Source: SM1-50 sp964467345 (GTDB lineage Archaea; Thermoplasmatota; E2; DHVEG-1). From it: a DNA stretch of 25,565 bases. A program made the translations under genes and the position numbers. The stretch lies in assembly GCA_964467345.1 (NCBI GenBank), contig CAYXPY010000030.1:1-25565 (forward strand). Direction: 5' to 3'. Shown here in pieces: positions 7,228 to 15,327 of this stretch (positions are counted from its first letter, which is position 1; each line of letters begins with the position of its first letter). The notes under the pieces were generated by a model. The model did not search any database. It was given only the letters and a program-made list of their open reading frames with translations, and was not told where the DNA came from.

Positions 7228-9215
7228 GAACACAGATGAACTGGTTTCAACGGGGGGCTTGCTTTTCGAAAAAATATTTTTTCTGGATGCTTCAGGACTC
7301 CCCTCAGATTCAACGAAAACTTCAGAAATATTTCCCTGCAGAATACGAAGAGCTTCTCATGTTTTCAGATCTGAACGTAGAACGCTATGATATCCTTTTA
7401 TTCGCCTATACCAGTGCGTTTCTTTCGTTTCTTGCTTTTTTTCTTCTCACCATGATCATCCTCTGCGTCAACCTCCTGTTTTTTGACGTAGCGGATAGTT
7501 TGACCATCATTATGATGATACTCGGTACGCTCCTCACCCCGTTCGTAGTGTTAAACCTCATCGCTCGGTACCCAAGAACCCATGCGCGCTACATCCAGAT
7601 CCGTTCCCTGGGTGACATTCCAGAGATACTCAGTTATCTTGTCATGTATCTCAAACTCGTTCCAAACCTTGAGAACAGTGTGATGTTCGCCGCATCACAC
7701 TCATCCACGACCCTTGCTGGTGACCTGCAAAAACTTGTCTGGGACATGGAGATCCGAGTCTATCATGGGATCAACGATGCTCTGACCGATTTTGCATCCC
7801 GCTGGGGTCGTTGGAGTGAATATTTCAAACGGTCGTTGCATCTCATCAGAAGTTCGTTGTTGCAGAAGGACGAAGCATCACGCATCATAACGTTGGATCG
7901 TGCTCTTGATGTCTCATTGGAAGGTACCAAGGAGACCATGAACCAGTTTGCAAATCGACTTCATCAACCCACCGTCATCTTATATTCGATAGGGATTATG
8001 ATCCCGTTATCATTGGTTGCGATGCTTCCAGCAGCAGGGTTGGTCGGGATACAGATCACCATCATGCAAATGTTTCTTCTCTACGATGTTTTCTTGCCGT
8101 TGTTTATCCTTCTGTACATCCGGAAAATACTCCTCTCGCGTCCTGCTGCGTTCCATCCTACCGCAATCCCTGCTTCACATCCTGACCTAATCTCAGTTGA
8201 TAAAAAAAAACACACGATCATCGCGATAGTCGTTGGTTGCGGCATCGCATCACCAGGGATAGTGTTTCTCGCATATCCCTACTTTTTCAGCTCTGATATT
8301 CCCTTGGATATGATGTTTTTTATTGCGGACCCAAAGGGGTTAAATGCATTTTTTCCCATGACTTTGTTTTTTATTCTAGCAGCCGGTATCAGCGTGTCGT
8401 TGTATTGTATGCAGGTCTATCATCCATATAAAAAAATACGGGATGAGATAAAAAAGATGGAACAAGAGTTTAGCGATGCGTTATATATCGTAGGAAAACG
8501 ACTATCGGAGGAAAAATCCCCTGAAGAAAGCTTTTCGTATGCTGCATGTACTATGCAGGGGTCACAGATCGCTGAGGTGTTCCGACAGACAAGCTATAAT
8601 CTCATCGGAATGCATACGAATCTTTATGATGCGCTCTACAGCAAGGAGTACGGGTCTTTAACTCATGTTCACTCGGAGCGCATTAAGGCTATTTTTTGTT
8701 TGTTCGTCGAAGGGACGAAAAAAAGTCAACGGGCGGTGAGTATATCGCTCATTCGCATCGCTGACCATCTGAAACAGCTTCAGGATGTTGAACGGAAAAT
8801 AACAGACATGCTTTATGAGCTGACGACGACGCTTCGTTCGACGGTGACTCTATTCGCGCCCCTGATCGCAGGTGTTACACTGTCTATCACCTTGTTAATA
8901 TCGCATATCTTGAAATCTTTCACACTGACGGGTCCTTCGGAGGCACTCACAGAATTGCCGCTGAGTATCCCAGGGATGTCTCAGACGTTTATGATGGAGA
9001 ATATACGTCCAGAGTTTTTCGTTCTGGTCATTGGTATCTATCTCATGGAACTTGTCGTGCTTTTAACCTATTTTACCAATGGTTTGAGCGAGGGGGATGA
9101 TAAGGCGACTTTTATGTATAGTCTTGGTAGGACTATGCCGGTCTCGATGAGTGTCTTTACTGTAACAATTATTCTTGGTCAGTATTTCTTCTCACAAATC
9201 GTCCCTTTGAGGTAA
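7224..9215 (+). CDS. TadC/FlaJ-like double T2SSF membrane protein (663 aa)
   Basis: Platform protein of a type IV filament or secretion system, the membrane partner of the ATPase encoded just upstream. About nine hydrophobic helices are visible: two near residues 57-108, two near 245-300, two near 328-390, and three in the last 110 residues. Between them lie two long helical cytoplasmic segments (about 120-245 and 405-550), each the place of a T2SSF domain, so the gene is the fused two-domain kind common in Archaea. It is coupled to the ATPase through the ATGA overlap at 7224-7227. No prepilin peptidase or clear major pilin lies in this window. Confidence 0.88.
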   Translation: MRTQMNWFQRGACFSKKYFFWMLQDSPQIQRKLQKYFPAEYEELLMFSDLNVERYDILLFAYTSAFLSFLAFFLLTMIILCVNLLFFDVADSLTIIMMILGTLLTPFVVLNLIARYPRTHARYIQIRSLGDIPEILSYLVMYLKLVPNLENSVMFAASHSSTTLAGDLQKLVWDMEIRVYHGINDALTDFASRWGRWSEYFKRSLHLIRSSLLQKDEASRIITLDRALDVSLEGTKETMNQFANRLHQPTVILYSIGIMIPLSLVAMLPAAGLVGIQITIMQMFLLYDVFLPLFILLYIRKILLSRPAAFHPTAIPASHPDLISVDKKKHTIIAIVVGCGIASPGIVFLAYPYFFSSDIPLDMMFFIADPKGLNAFFPMTLFFILAAGISVSLYCMQVYHPYKKIRDEIKKMEQEFSDALYIVGKRLSEEKSPEESFSYAACTMQGSQIAEVFRQTSYNLIGMHTNLYDALYSKEYGSLTHVHSERIKAIFCLFVEGTKKSQRAVSISLIRIADHLKQLQDVERKITDMLYELTTTLRSTVTLFAPLIAGVTLSITLLISHILKSFTLTGPSEALTELPLSIPGMSQTFMMENIRPEFFVLVIGIYLMELVVLLTYFTNGLSEGDDKATFMYSLGRTMPVSMSVFTVTIILGQYFFSQIVPLR

Positions 9216-9320
9216 CAACCATTGTTTCATGATATGCCGCACTAAAGGCATTTTGATTCTGTACAGGGATATGTACATGAACATGTAGATGGAGTCATAC
9301 CAGGTACGTTACATACGAAA

Positions 9321-9362
9321 ATTATTTATTAACAGATCAACCCATCAGTTTTCTGAAGGTGG
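9321..9362 (+). promoter_or_regulatory. TATA box and GGTGG ribosome site of winged-helix gene
   Basis: ATTATTTATTAA (9321-9332) is a TATA candidate about 40 bases before the ATG at 9369, and GGTGG (9358-9362) lies 6 bases before the ATG. The gene therefore probably has its own transcript and need not be part of the secretion operon. The gap 9216-9320 shows nothing else. Confidence 0.4.
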
Positions 9363-9368
9363 ATTGGG

Positions 9369-9704
9369 ATGCAGGATGAGGGAAAAATACGTTCAACACC
9401 TGAAGTAAGAAGGCCACTTGCGGTGCGGGCGTTGAGAAGAAGTAATGTACGCAAGAAGATAGCACAATATCTTTCTGAGATAAGTCCGAATTATAGTTAC
9501 ACAGCCGAAATTGCCTATCATGTGCGGACGACGCCTTCGAATGTGATCGGGGCGATTCGAGGGATGGACGAACGATACAAGGAAGATGAATCACTGCTTA
9601 ATCTGGATATCGTTCAAGAGAAATACTGTGGGAATAATGTCCGTTTGTACGGTATTACCCCCTTTGGTAAGGAAATGATTCAATCGGTGACAGATAAGGA
9701 GTAA
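9369..9704 (+). CDS. Small winged-helix DNA-binding protein (111 aa)
   Basis: A basic N-terminus (about residues 1-27) is followed by a winged-helix pattern: helix RRSNVRKKIAQYLSEI, then YSYTAEIAYHVRTTPSNVIGAIRGM (recognition helix TPSNVIGAIRGM, about 57-68), then a wing ending VRLYGITPFGKEMI. This is the usual layout of archaeal MarR/ArsR-like or HTH-only regulators. It has no sensing domain. Its position 154 bases after the TadC-like gene makes it a candidate regulator of that locus, but its own promoter makes this uncertain. Confidence 0.75.
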   Translation: MQDEGKIRSTPEVRRPLAVRALRRSNVRKKIAQYLSEISPNYSYTAEIAYHVRTTPSNVIGAIRGMDERYKEDESLLNLDIVQEKYCGNNVRLYGITPFGKEMIQSVTDKE

Positions 9705-9713
9705 GTGAAATCG

Positions 9714-9809
9714 ATGGTGATGGGACGATACTTCAGCGTAGGTAAAAACGATAGTTATTTGATGGATGAGGAGTTTTTCACAACAGACCAGAAATCAGAG
9801 AGTCTCTGA
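9714..9809 (+). CDS. Possible 31-residue small ORF
   Basis: ATG to TGA, 10 bases after the winged-helix gene stop, encoding a 31-residue acidic peptide (MVMGRYFSVGKN... QKSESL). GTGA lies a few bases upstream. Nothing in the peptide is recognised, and an open frame of this size can occur by chance. It is listed because no other gene covers the stretch. Confidence 0.15.
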   Translation: MVMGRYFSVGKNDSYLMDEEFFTTDQKSESL

Positions 9810-9830
9810 GGTCATGGGAGTTCCTCAGAG
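9796..9830. terminator. Overlapping inverted repeats between convergent genes
   Basis: CTCTGAGG (9804-9811) pairs perfectly with CCTCAGAG (9823-9830) around an 11-base loop and spans the stop codon of the minus-strand unknown gene. The same segment can instead pair with CAGAGA (9796-9801) in the 13-base palindrome CAGAGA-G-TCTCTG. Neither strand has a good T tract after it, so termination is only a guess. Confidence 0.35.
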
Positions 9831-11344
9831 GAGCCGCTGGCGGTCAGTAGCTCCTGAAGCTTGGTGCTGTAGTGTTCGGGCTCAGCGGTGAGGAGTTTTT
9901 TTGCATGATCTTGGAGGAATTCTCCGTATTCAACCTCTTCTTTTGAGTATTTCCATTTAACATCCGTACCTTTCCCCAGGGCAAGTAAAAAGGCATAGGC
10001 GATTGATTTTGCCTTTGGTTCGTCAGGATGGTTCTTTATCTCGGTTAACGCTTTTTTTTCACCAAACGTCATATACGTCCGAGCCACCGTATCTACAAAT
10101 GACGCAAGCGGCGGTAAGCTATGATACACCGGGAGTCTGGATAATATCATCCTTCGTTGCTTGTATTCAAACGCAAGGGTAATGATATTATCAGGAGTCT
10201 CATCGAGTTTGAGGAGGGACGCAGCCATGCCGACATCCTCTACGAGGGATTCAAGAAACGCAGAGCCGTATTGATCCCAGAACCGTTCCAGGATCTTCCC
10301 GGGGCTTGTTTTTGATACAATGATAGGTTCCTGGTTCTTTTCTAAGAAAAACTCAAGGGCCTCCTTTTGATAGGCGGTAGGTTGCAATGCTTCGATAAAC
10401 CTCATTTGATCGGCTCCAAAGGAGACTCCATCCAACACATAGATTTTCTCTACAGCCTGTTTCACATGGTCCTCTTGGCTTTTCGCGATCCTTTTGATAT
10501 ACTCGTAGTCGGATACCCGTCCGTTGAGGTAATCCTGGCGATGCGTGCTTTTTTGTACATCTGAGAGCACATCGTGCTTTCCAACCTGGGTGATCACTTG
10601 GACGTCGAAATCATCAGAAAGGTTCTGTTGCAATATGTATTTGGAGATGGTAAACATCGTGTTTTTCGTTGATTTCGCACAATTCTCGCATATCGCGATT
10701 ACTATTTGTGCAGGTTTCCAGTCTATCCTCAGATAATTAAGAGAAAGACATTCTTTTTTCTTGACAGTCTGCGTGGGGATATGTGCACAGCTTACGACGT
10801 TGTCCCTTGAGGCCATTCCTAGCGTCTTTGTGATAAAACCAACAAACTCTGAGGGTGGGGTTGGGTCCTTTCCCGTACACACATACCCAGCATCCCAGGA
10901 GTACACATGGAGTTTTTTCTTAAAAACAATGTCTTTGATACCGCAGAGTCGAAACACGGGGTCATCAAAATGCTGAACACCTATGAGTTTTTCTTTGTCT
11001 GCCTTTCCACGTTGAGCATAAGTGATGTCACCAGAGGGAAACGACAGAGCAGCAAGATAGGGTGCTTTTTCTGAGATAGCAAGAAGATAGGTCCCTGCGA
11101 GTGCACCGTCTAAGCCTTTTTTATGAGAGAGTTTCTCTAGTTTCTTTTCATCAGTTGCATGCCGATGAATTTTTGCTAGCTGCTTTCGAAGTTTCTGAAA
11201 ATATCGGGAGGCATCGTTTGTACAACTGGGAAGGAGAAGAAAGGGGTCTTCCTGTAATTTCTTTGCATTGTCTATGAGATGTTTCTCTTGAGATTTCGGG
11301 GCGGTCCGTGCAAAGCTTCTCATTGTTTTATATTTCTTTGCCAT
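9812..11344 (-). CDS. Unrecognised large cytosolic protein (510 aa)
   Basis: I do not recognise the family. The open frame reaches 11470, but the first 42 codons overlap the promoter of the divergent gene, and the ATG at 11344 (MAKKYKTMRSFARTA) opens with a typical basic cytosolic N-terminus. The extra upstream stretch is hydrophobic and could, less likely, be a membrane anchor. What is visible: a Lys-rich helical N-terminal 90 residues (coiled-coil-like, LRKQLAKIHRHATDEKKLEKL), then a mixed alpha/beta region with LDGALAGTYLLAIS and LHVYSWDAGYVCTGKDPTPPSEF, a central CENC pair followed by a strand/helix region (DFDVQVITQVGKHDV), and a long all-helical C-terminal half. No signal peptide, Walker motif or metal site is clear apart from the CxxC. 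Confidence 0.75.
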   Translation of the reverse strand: MAKKYKTMRSFARTAPKSQEKHLIDNAKKLQEDPFLLLPSCTNDASRYFQKLRKQLAKIHRHATDEKKLEKLSHKKGLDGALAGTYLLAISEKAPYLAALSFPSGDITYAQRGKADKEKLIGVQHFDDPVFRLCGIKDIVFKKKLHVYSWDAGYVCTGKDPTPPSEFVGFITKTLGMASRDNVVSCAHIPTQTVKKKECLSLNYLRIDWKPAQIVIAICENCAKSTKNTMFTISKYILQQNLSDDFDVQVITQVGKHDVLSDVQKSTHRQDYLNGRVSDYEYIKRIAKSQEDHVKQAVEKIYVLDGVSFGADQMRFIEALQPTAYQKEALEFFLEKNQEPIIVSKTSPGKILERFWDQYGSAFLESLVEDVGMAASLLKLDETPDNIITLAFEYKQRRMILSRLPVYHSLPPLASFVDTVARTYMTFGEKKALTEIKNHPDEPKAKSIAYAFLLALGKGTDVKWKYSKEEVEYGEFLQDHAKKLLTAEPEHYSTKLQELLTASGSSEELP

Positions 11345-11449
11345 CTGAGTGAATGATAAAAGCAGAGGTGTTAAAGTACGTTGTGGTAAAGGTAACCAAA
11401 GAAGAGAAAACATATCGGGTACCAAAAGCACGACTCCCCAGGAAACCCA

Positions 11450-11462
11450 AATATTTATATGA
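11450..11462 (+). promoter_or_regulatory. TATA box for the YCF48-like secreted protein
   Basis: AATATTTATATGA lies about 40 bases before the ATG at 11497. GAAGGG shortly before the ATG may act as ribosome site. The box lies within the false N-terminal extension of the opposite gene, supporting the shorter start chosen there. Confidence 0.5.
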
Positions 11463-11496
11463 AACATCATCCATAGAGAAGGATTGAAGGGAAAAT

Positions 11497-13101
11497 ATGA
11501 AGAAAAGGACCACTTACTATGCCTGCTTTTGTATTATGCTTCTGAGTCTGCATCTGATTTGTTCTTCTATCGTATCACTCTCATCCTCAACGTCAACTAC
11601 GCCTGGGTTTCATTCGATGCTCTCTGAACGAGACGGGTGGGAGCAGATCGAAAGCGGGGTGACACAGAACCTCAATAGTATTTTTTTCATCTGTTTGAAC
11701 CGAGGGTCCGTTGCTGGAGACCAGGGGGTAATCCTGCGGACGGGTGATGGAGGAGACAGCTGGGTTGCACAAGAATCAGGAGTGACAGAGAACCTCTATG
11801 ATATCTATTATTATGATTATTTCATTGTTTTATCAGTAGGCACCAGCGGGACAATCCTTTTTACGACAGACACAGGACAGAACTGGACGATTGTTGAAAC
11901 AGGGATGATGGGGACGTATTATAGTGGACAGATGATCACTGATTCAATTGGTGTGGCTGTTGGTGTGAATGCGATCTTCCAGCCGTTCTTCACACGGACG
12001 GATGATGGGTGGACCAGCTGGCAATCCACGGCTTTTTACATTGAACATGAGAACGTTTTCTACGAGGGCAGACTCACTGACGTCCACTTTAGGAATGAAT
12101 CTGTCGGGTTTGCGACCGCTATCGTGGACGTCCCCGCGGGCGGGGCGATTGTTCGAACCATCGATGGAGGCGACACATGGGAAACCGTGCTTTTCTATGA
12201 TGAAGCATTGTACAGCATTGATTTTACCTGGGAGGGTGTTGGCTATGCTGTGGGGGACCATGGGGCGATTGTTCAGACCACTGATGCTGGTCAGACATGG
12301 GTGGAGCTTGAGAGTGGAACTAGCACCCGGTTACGGGCTTTCGATGTCCCCACGGAGACCACCGGAACTGCGGTAGGGGAAAACGGGATGATCCTTCGGA
12401 CAGAAGACGCTGGAGCAACCTGGAAACAGCAAACCAGCGGGACAACCGGTACTCTCTCTGATGTGAAATTCATCACGCAGCAAAGCGGTTTTATCGTAGG
12501 ACAAGACGGTCTCATCCTTCGAACAAATACCGGGGGACACCCGGAGGATACGAGCCCACCTGAGACAACATGCACCCTGTCAGGGACCCTAGAAGGAGAC
12601 GTCTATATCAGCGATGTCACAGTCACACTCACAGCCGTTGATGACTACTCGGGTGTTGCCACAACAATGTACAAACTAGATGAGGGACCATGGACCAGTT
12701 ATGAGACAGAACCATTACTCGTCACCACAGACGGGCCTCATGTACTTTTATATTATTCGATTGACAACGCAGGAAACACCGAGCAGGAAAAAACCACTGA
12801 ATTTACCATTCTGCATCCACCAAACGTACGTGTCGCCATCAGTGGGGGAATCGGTATCACCGTGACGATAGAAAATCTTGGTTCCCAGGACTTATCGGAT
12901 ATCCCCTGGGTACTCTCACTTGACGGCGGGATTATTCTTCTTGGCAAAGAACGGTCGGGTACAAGGAACATTCCCGTAGGAACTGAAATTACATTACGAA
13001 ATCTGGTGATTGGGTTTGGCAAACCAACCATCCTATTCAGCATAGGAGAAACCACGTATACCACCCCCTGTCGCGTCTTTTTGTTCTTTGTCCAAATATA
13101 A
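11497..13101 (+). CDS. Secreted YCF48-like beta-propeller protein (534 aa)
   Basis: Exported protein: Lys/Arg start, hydrophobic core to about residue 30, then a Ser/Thr-rich linker. Residues about 45-345 hold six or so repeats of the kind G.I.RT.DGG.TW (examples GVILRTGDGGDSW, GAIVRTIDGGDTW, GAIVQTTDAGQTW, GMILRTEDAGATW), the signature of YCF48/BNR-like propellers. Residues about 349-440 form a small Ig-like domain with DDYSGVATTMYKLDEGPW, resembling OmpL47-type repeats. Residues 441-534 are a domain shared with the other propeller protein at 23909-25375 (see findings), ending in a hydrophobic RVFLFFVQI. The ligand is unknown; propellers of this type are usually binding scaffolds. Confidence 0.85.
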   Translation: MKKRTTYYACFCIMLLSLHLICSSIVSLSSSTSTTPGFHSMLSERDGWEQIESGVTQNLNSIFFICLNRGSVAGDQGVILRTGDGGDSWVAQESGVTENLYDIYYYDYFIVLSVGTSGTILFTTDTGQNWTIVETGMMGTYYSGQMITDSIGVAVGVNAIFQPFFTRTDDGWTSWQSTAFYIEHENVFYEGRLTDVHFRNESVGFATAIVDVPAGGAIVRTIDGGDTWETVLFYDEALYSIDFTWEGVGYAVGDHGAIVQTTDAGQTWVELESGTSTRLRAFDVPTETTGTAVGENGMILRTEDAGATWKQQTSGTTGTLSDVKFITQQSGFIVGQDGLILRTNTGGHPEDTSPPETTCTLSGTLEGDVYISDVTVTLTAVDDYSGVATTMYKLDEGPWTSYETEPLLVTTDGPHVLLYYSIDNAGNTEQEKTTEFTILHPPNVRVAISGGIGITVTIENLGSQDLSDIPWVLSLDGGIILLGKERSGTRNIPVGTEITLRNLVIGFGKPTILFSIGETTYTTPCRVFLFFVQI

Positions 13102-13217
13102 AGACCAAAGCAATTTGATGGGCCCATCTCCAAGGTATCAACATCCTCAGAGATGACGTCTTAGCCTTCATCCGATAGATTAAAACCATGAGAGGATGAT
13201 TCGGAGCGTGTGGACGT

Positions 13218-13790
13218 ATGAATGTCTATGATGTTATTGTATCACGACGGACGATCCGTCGGTTTCGTCAGAAACCTGTTGATCTTGAAATCCTAAAAAA
13301 ATGTGTCAACGCCGGGCGGCTTGCGCCCTCTGCTGCAAACCTCCAGCCACTTGAATATTGCATTGTCCTTGACACACAGCTCTGTGCCCAGGTGTTCGAT
13401 GCACTCCACTGGGCAGCCTATATCCAACCGAAATGGGCCCCTAAGCAAGAAGAACGACCCGTTGCGTATATCATCGTCCTTGTCAAAGACACCCAGAATC
13501 CCTACTACGAACGAGATGTTGCATTTGCAACTGAGAATATTGTACTCGCAGCAGAAGCCTTGGGTCTTGGAAGCTGCATCTTATGTAATATTGAACATAG
13601 AAAGATACAGGATGCCTGTAAAATACCCTTAACAGTAGCAGTTGACTCGGTCGTCGCTCTTGGATACAAAGCAGAAACATCCGTTGTTGAGGACCTAAGA
13701 GACTCTGTGAAATATTGGCGGGATGAAAAGGAAATCATGCATGTCCCAAAACAGAAGTTAGAAGACATCATCCACATCAATAGCTATTGA
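13218..13790 (+). CDS. Nitroreductase family FMN protein, second copy (190 aa)
   Basis: Same fold as the gene at 175 but only distantly similar. FMN marks are RRTIRRFRQKPV near residue 10, APSAANLQPLEY near 36, ATENIVLAAEALGLGSC near 101-117, and VALGYKAE near 147. The C-terminus is longer and basic-acidic (KYWRDEKEIMHVPKQKLEDII). It is probably an NAD(P)H-dependent reductase of unknown substrate. GGAG at 13202-13205 is a loose ribosome site, and a TATA-like GATTAAAA lies near 13175. The gene stands alone, 116 bases after the propeller gene. Confidence 0.88.
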   Translation: MNVYDVIVSRRTIRRFRQKPVDLEILKKCVNAGRLAPSAANLQPLEYCIVLDTQLCAQVFDALHWAAYIQPKWAPKQEERPVAYIIVLVKDTQNPYYERDVAFATENIVLAAEALGLGSCILCNIEHRKIQDACKIPLTVAVDSVVALGYKAETSVVEDLRDSVKYWRDEKEIMHVPKQKLEDIIHINSY

Positions 13791-13850
13791 TCAAAAAAAG
13801 TGTCTTGTGTGACAAAACGTTAAAATCGCTCTTGTTGTATACCGTTCATT

Positions 13851-14132
13851 ATGAGAGAATACAAAATAAAAAGAGGGCACAACCCAGATTTGAATGCATT
13901 GGTTTCTAGATATTTCGGAGCGGACGGCGACATTGCAAGAGGGATGCAATTTTCAGTAGAAGGGATAGGTGAAATTAACATAAAACAGGAAAAAAGCTCT
14001 CTAATCATTGACATTGTCCCTCCAAAGACCATCTGTAGCGACTATGGAATCATAAAAAAATGGAACGATTTTCTTTTTGAAGCAACAGGGAAGGATACCA
14101 AAGAACGGAAAAAGGAATTCGGTAAGATATAA
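13851..14132 (+). CDS. Small conserved archaeal protein, DUF5611-like (93 aa)
   Basis: Cytosolic 93-residue protein with opening MREYKIKRGHNPDL, two short strands (GEINIKQEKSSLIIDIVPP) and a basic helical tail (KKWNDFLFEATGKDTKERKKEF). From memory it resembles a Thermoplasmatota family of unknown function (DUF5611), but I cannot confirm that. An AT-rich box (CGTTAAAATCG) about 30 bases before the ATG and no ribosome site suggest a leaderless transcript. No function is proposed. Confidence 0.65.
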   Translation: MREYKIKRGHNPDLNALVSRYFGADGDIARGMQFSVEGIGEINIKQEKSSLIIDIVPPKTICSDYGIIKKWNDFLFEATGKDTKERKKEFGKI

Positions 14133-14143
14133 TCCCCAGGACT

Positions 14144-14170
14144 CTTTTTTTCCTTCTTTGTTTTTATTTT
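14144..14170 (+). terminator. T-rich terminator after the 93-residue gene
   Basis: CTTTTTTTTCC followed by further T runs begins 12 bases after the stop codon, the usual archaeal intrinsic terminator form. Confidence 0.5.
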
Positions 14171-14200
14171 AAACCAATAACTATTCTTTCAAGCATATCT

Positions 14201-14210
14201 TTTTAAATAA
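14201..14210 (+). promoter_or_regulatory. TATA box of zinc-ribbon membrane protein
   Basis: TTTTAAATAA lies 41-50 bases before the ATG at 14251. The expected transcript start near 14230 rules out the upstream in-frame ATG at 14215. Confidence 0.5.
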
Positions 14211-14250
14211 ATAATTGTTATTATTTTTTAAAAAAGGAGAGATGTATTGG

Positions 14251-15108
14251 ATGTCTACTAATTGTTCGAATTGTGGAGCTGAGATGATTGAAGAGTCTAA
14301 ATTCTGTCCGGTATGCGGAACAGAAGTTGAACACGTTGCTGTACCAGAACCACAGCCCCCTGTGCAACCACCACAGGAAGAGCAGAAACCATCTGTCGCA
14401 CCACCCCCTGCAAAGAAACAAAACACAAAAATGGTGCTAGGTATTTCCCTGTTTGCTATCCTTGCAGTTGTACTAGTCGCTGTGATCATTGTCTTTCTTG
14501 GAGGAAGCAGCCCATTTACGAGTGTTGATAGTCGGTTTGTTGGTGAATGGGAACAAAATATCCAACAAGGGACGTTACCCTGGGTTTTCAATGCTGATGG
14601 AACACTTCTTAGGGAAGTGAGCCTGGGGATACAAATCAACACGGGTACATGGTCTGTAAATACCAATCAGCTTTGCATCTATAATGCCACTGTCTGTTAT
14701 ACCTTTGAGTTCTCAGAGAATGGAGATACGTTGACGTTGAACCGGATTGGAGAGAACCCGCAGTACCCTGCGATGGTTGTCTTGACCAAAAAAGGTCTGC
14801 AAGGAACCACTCAAACACCGGACATCGAATGCAGAGCCGATTCATCAACAAACAGACTTATCGTCGTCTCGGTGGATCCTAATGTGAAATGGAGCGATAT
14901 CAATATTTCAACCGATCCTGTCGCAAAATGGCAAGTGCAGGATGCTGAGAACCGTGGGTTGGCCAGGATAGATACCACGGCGACAATCAGTCGATATGTG
15001 TCTGCCGATGATTGTATCCTTGTCTTAGAAACTATTGGTGATATTACCGTCACAGTGACATTCATACCGACAGATGAAGTGCTGGGCAGTTGGATTGTGA
15101 ACGTCTAA
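14251..15108 (+). CDS. Zinc-ribbon, single-span membrane protein with lipocalin-like domain (285 aa)
   Basis: Three parts are visible. The first 25 residues form a zinc ribbon (C5-x2-C8, C19-x2-C22, with CSNCG and CPVCG). A Pro/Gln-rich linker leads to one membrane helix (about 63-86), placing the ribbon inside and the rest outside. The outer part begins FVGEWEQNIQ and continues FNADGTLLREV, GTWSVNTNQLCIY, FEFSENGDTLTLNR, the layout of small lipocalin-like or DUF5640-type beta barrels. About 90 more residues of beta-type sequence follow. The ATG at 14251 has GGAG 11 bases before it; the ATG at 14242 is too close to that site. It is of unknown role, perhaps a membrane sensor. Confidence 0.78.
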   Translation: MSTNCSNCGAEMIEESKFCPVCGTEVEHVAVPEPQPPVQPPQEEQKPSVAPPPAKKQNTKMVLGISLFAILAVVLVAVIIVFLGGSSPFTSVDSRFVGEWEQNIQQGTLPWVFNADGTLLREVSLGIQINTGTWSVNTNQLCIYNATVCYTFEFSENGDTLTLNRIGENPQYPAMVVLTKKGLQGTTQTPDIECRADSSTNRLIVVSVDPNVKWSDINISTDPVAKWQVQDAENRGLARIDTTATISRYVSADDCILVLETIGDITVTVTFIPTDEVLGSWIVNV

Positions 15109-15327
15109 CAAAGTCATACCCCCATCCTCATTTTCTTTTGTCTTTTCATTTTTTATATTTATGGTGGAACAAAAAAAAATGCATAAGGAATAAAAATAAT
15201 CATTTCCTTATCTCTATAATAGGACATAAAAATTAAAAAAATGAGAAATATTCTACCATGGAAAGCTATTTCAATCAATAATGATTGTATAGTGTAGATG
15301 AAGGGGAGACAAAATTCTATCATAAAC
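15109..15327. other. AT-rich gap with terminator-like tracts and inverted repeat
   Basis: No gene is seen here. T runs at about 15130-15160 may end the upstream transcript. ATAAGGAA (15183-15190) and TTCCTTAT (15204-15211) are an 8-base perfect inverted repeat with a 13-base spacer, possibly a regulator site or mRNA stem. TTGTATAG near 15285 could be a weak TATA box for the small zinc-ribbon gene. Confidence 0.3.

Noticed and set aside
11345..11470. N-terminal extension of the 510-residue unknown protein (42 codons, hydrophobic)
   Set aside because: It overlaps the TATA box of the divergent gene and precedes a normal basic cytosolic start at 11344; the hydrophobic stretch has no signal-peptide order.
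11640..12540. Possible tandem DNA repeats in the YCF48-like gene
   Set aside because: The repeats are protein-level propeller blades with diverged bases, not a DNA repeat array or CRISPR.
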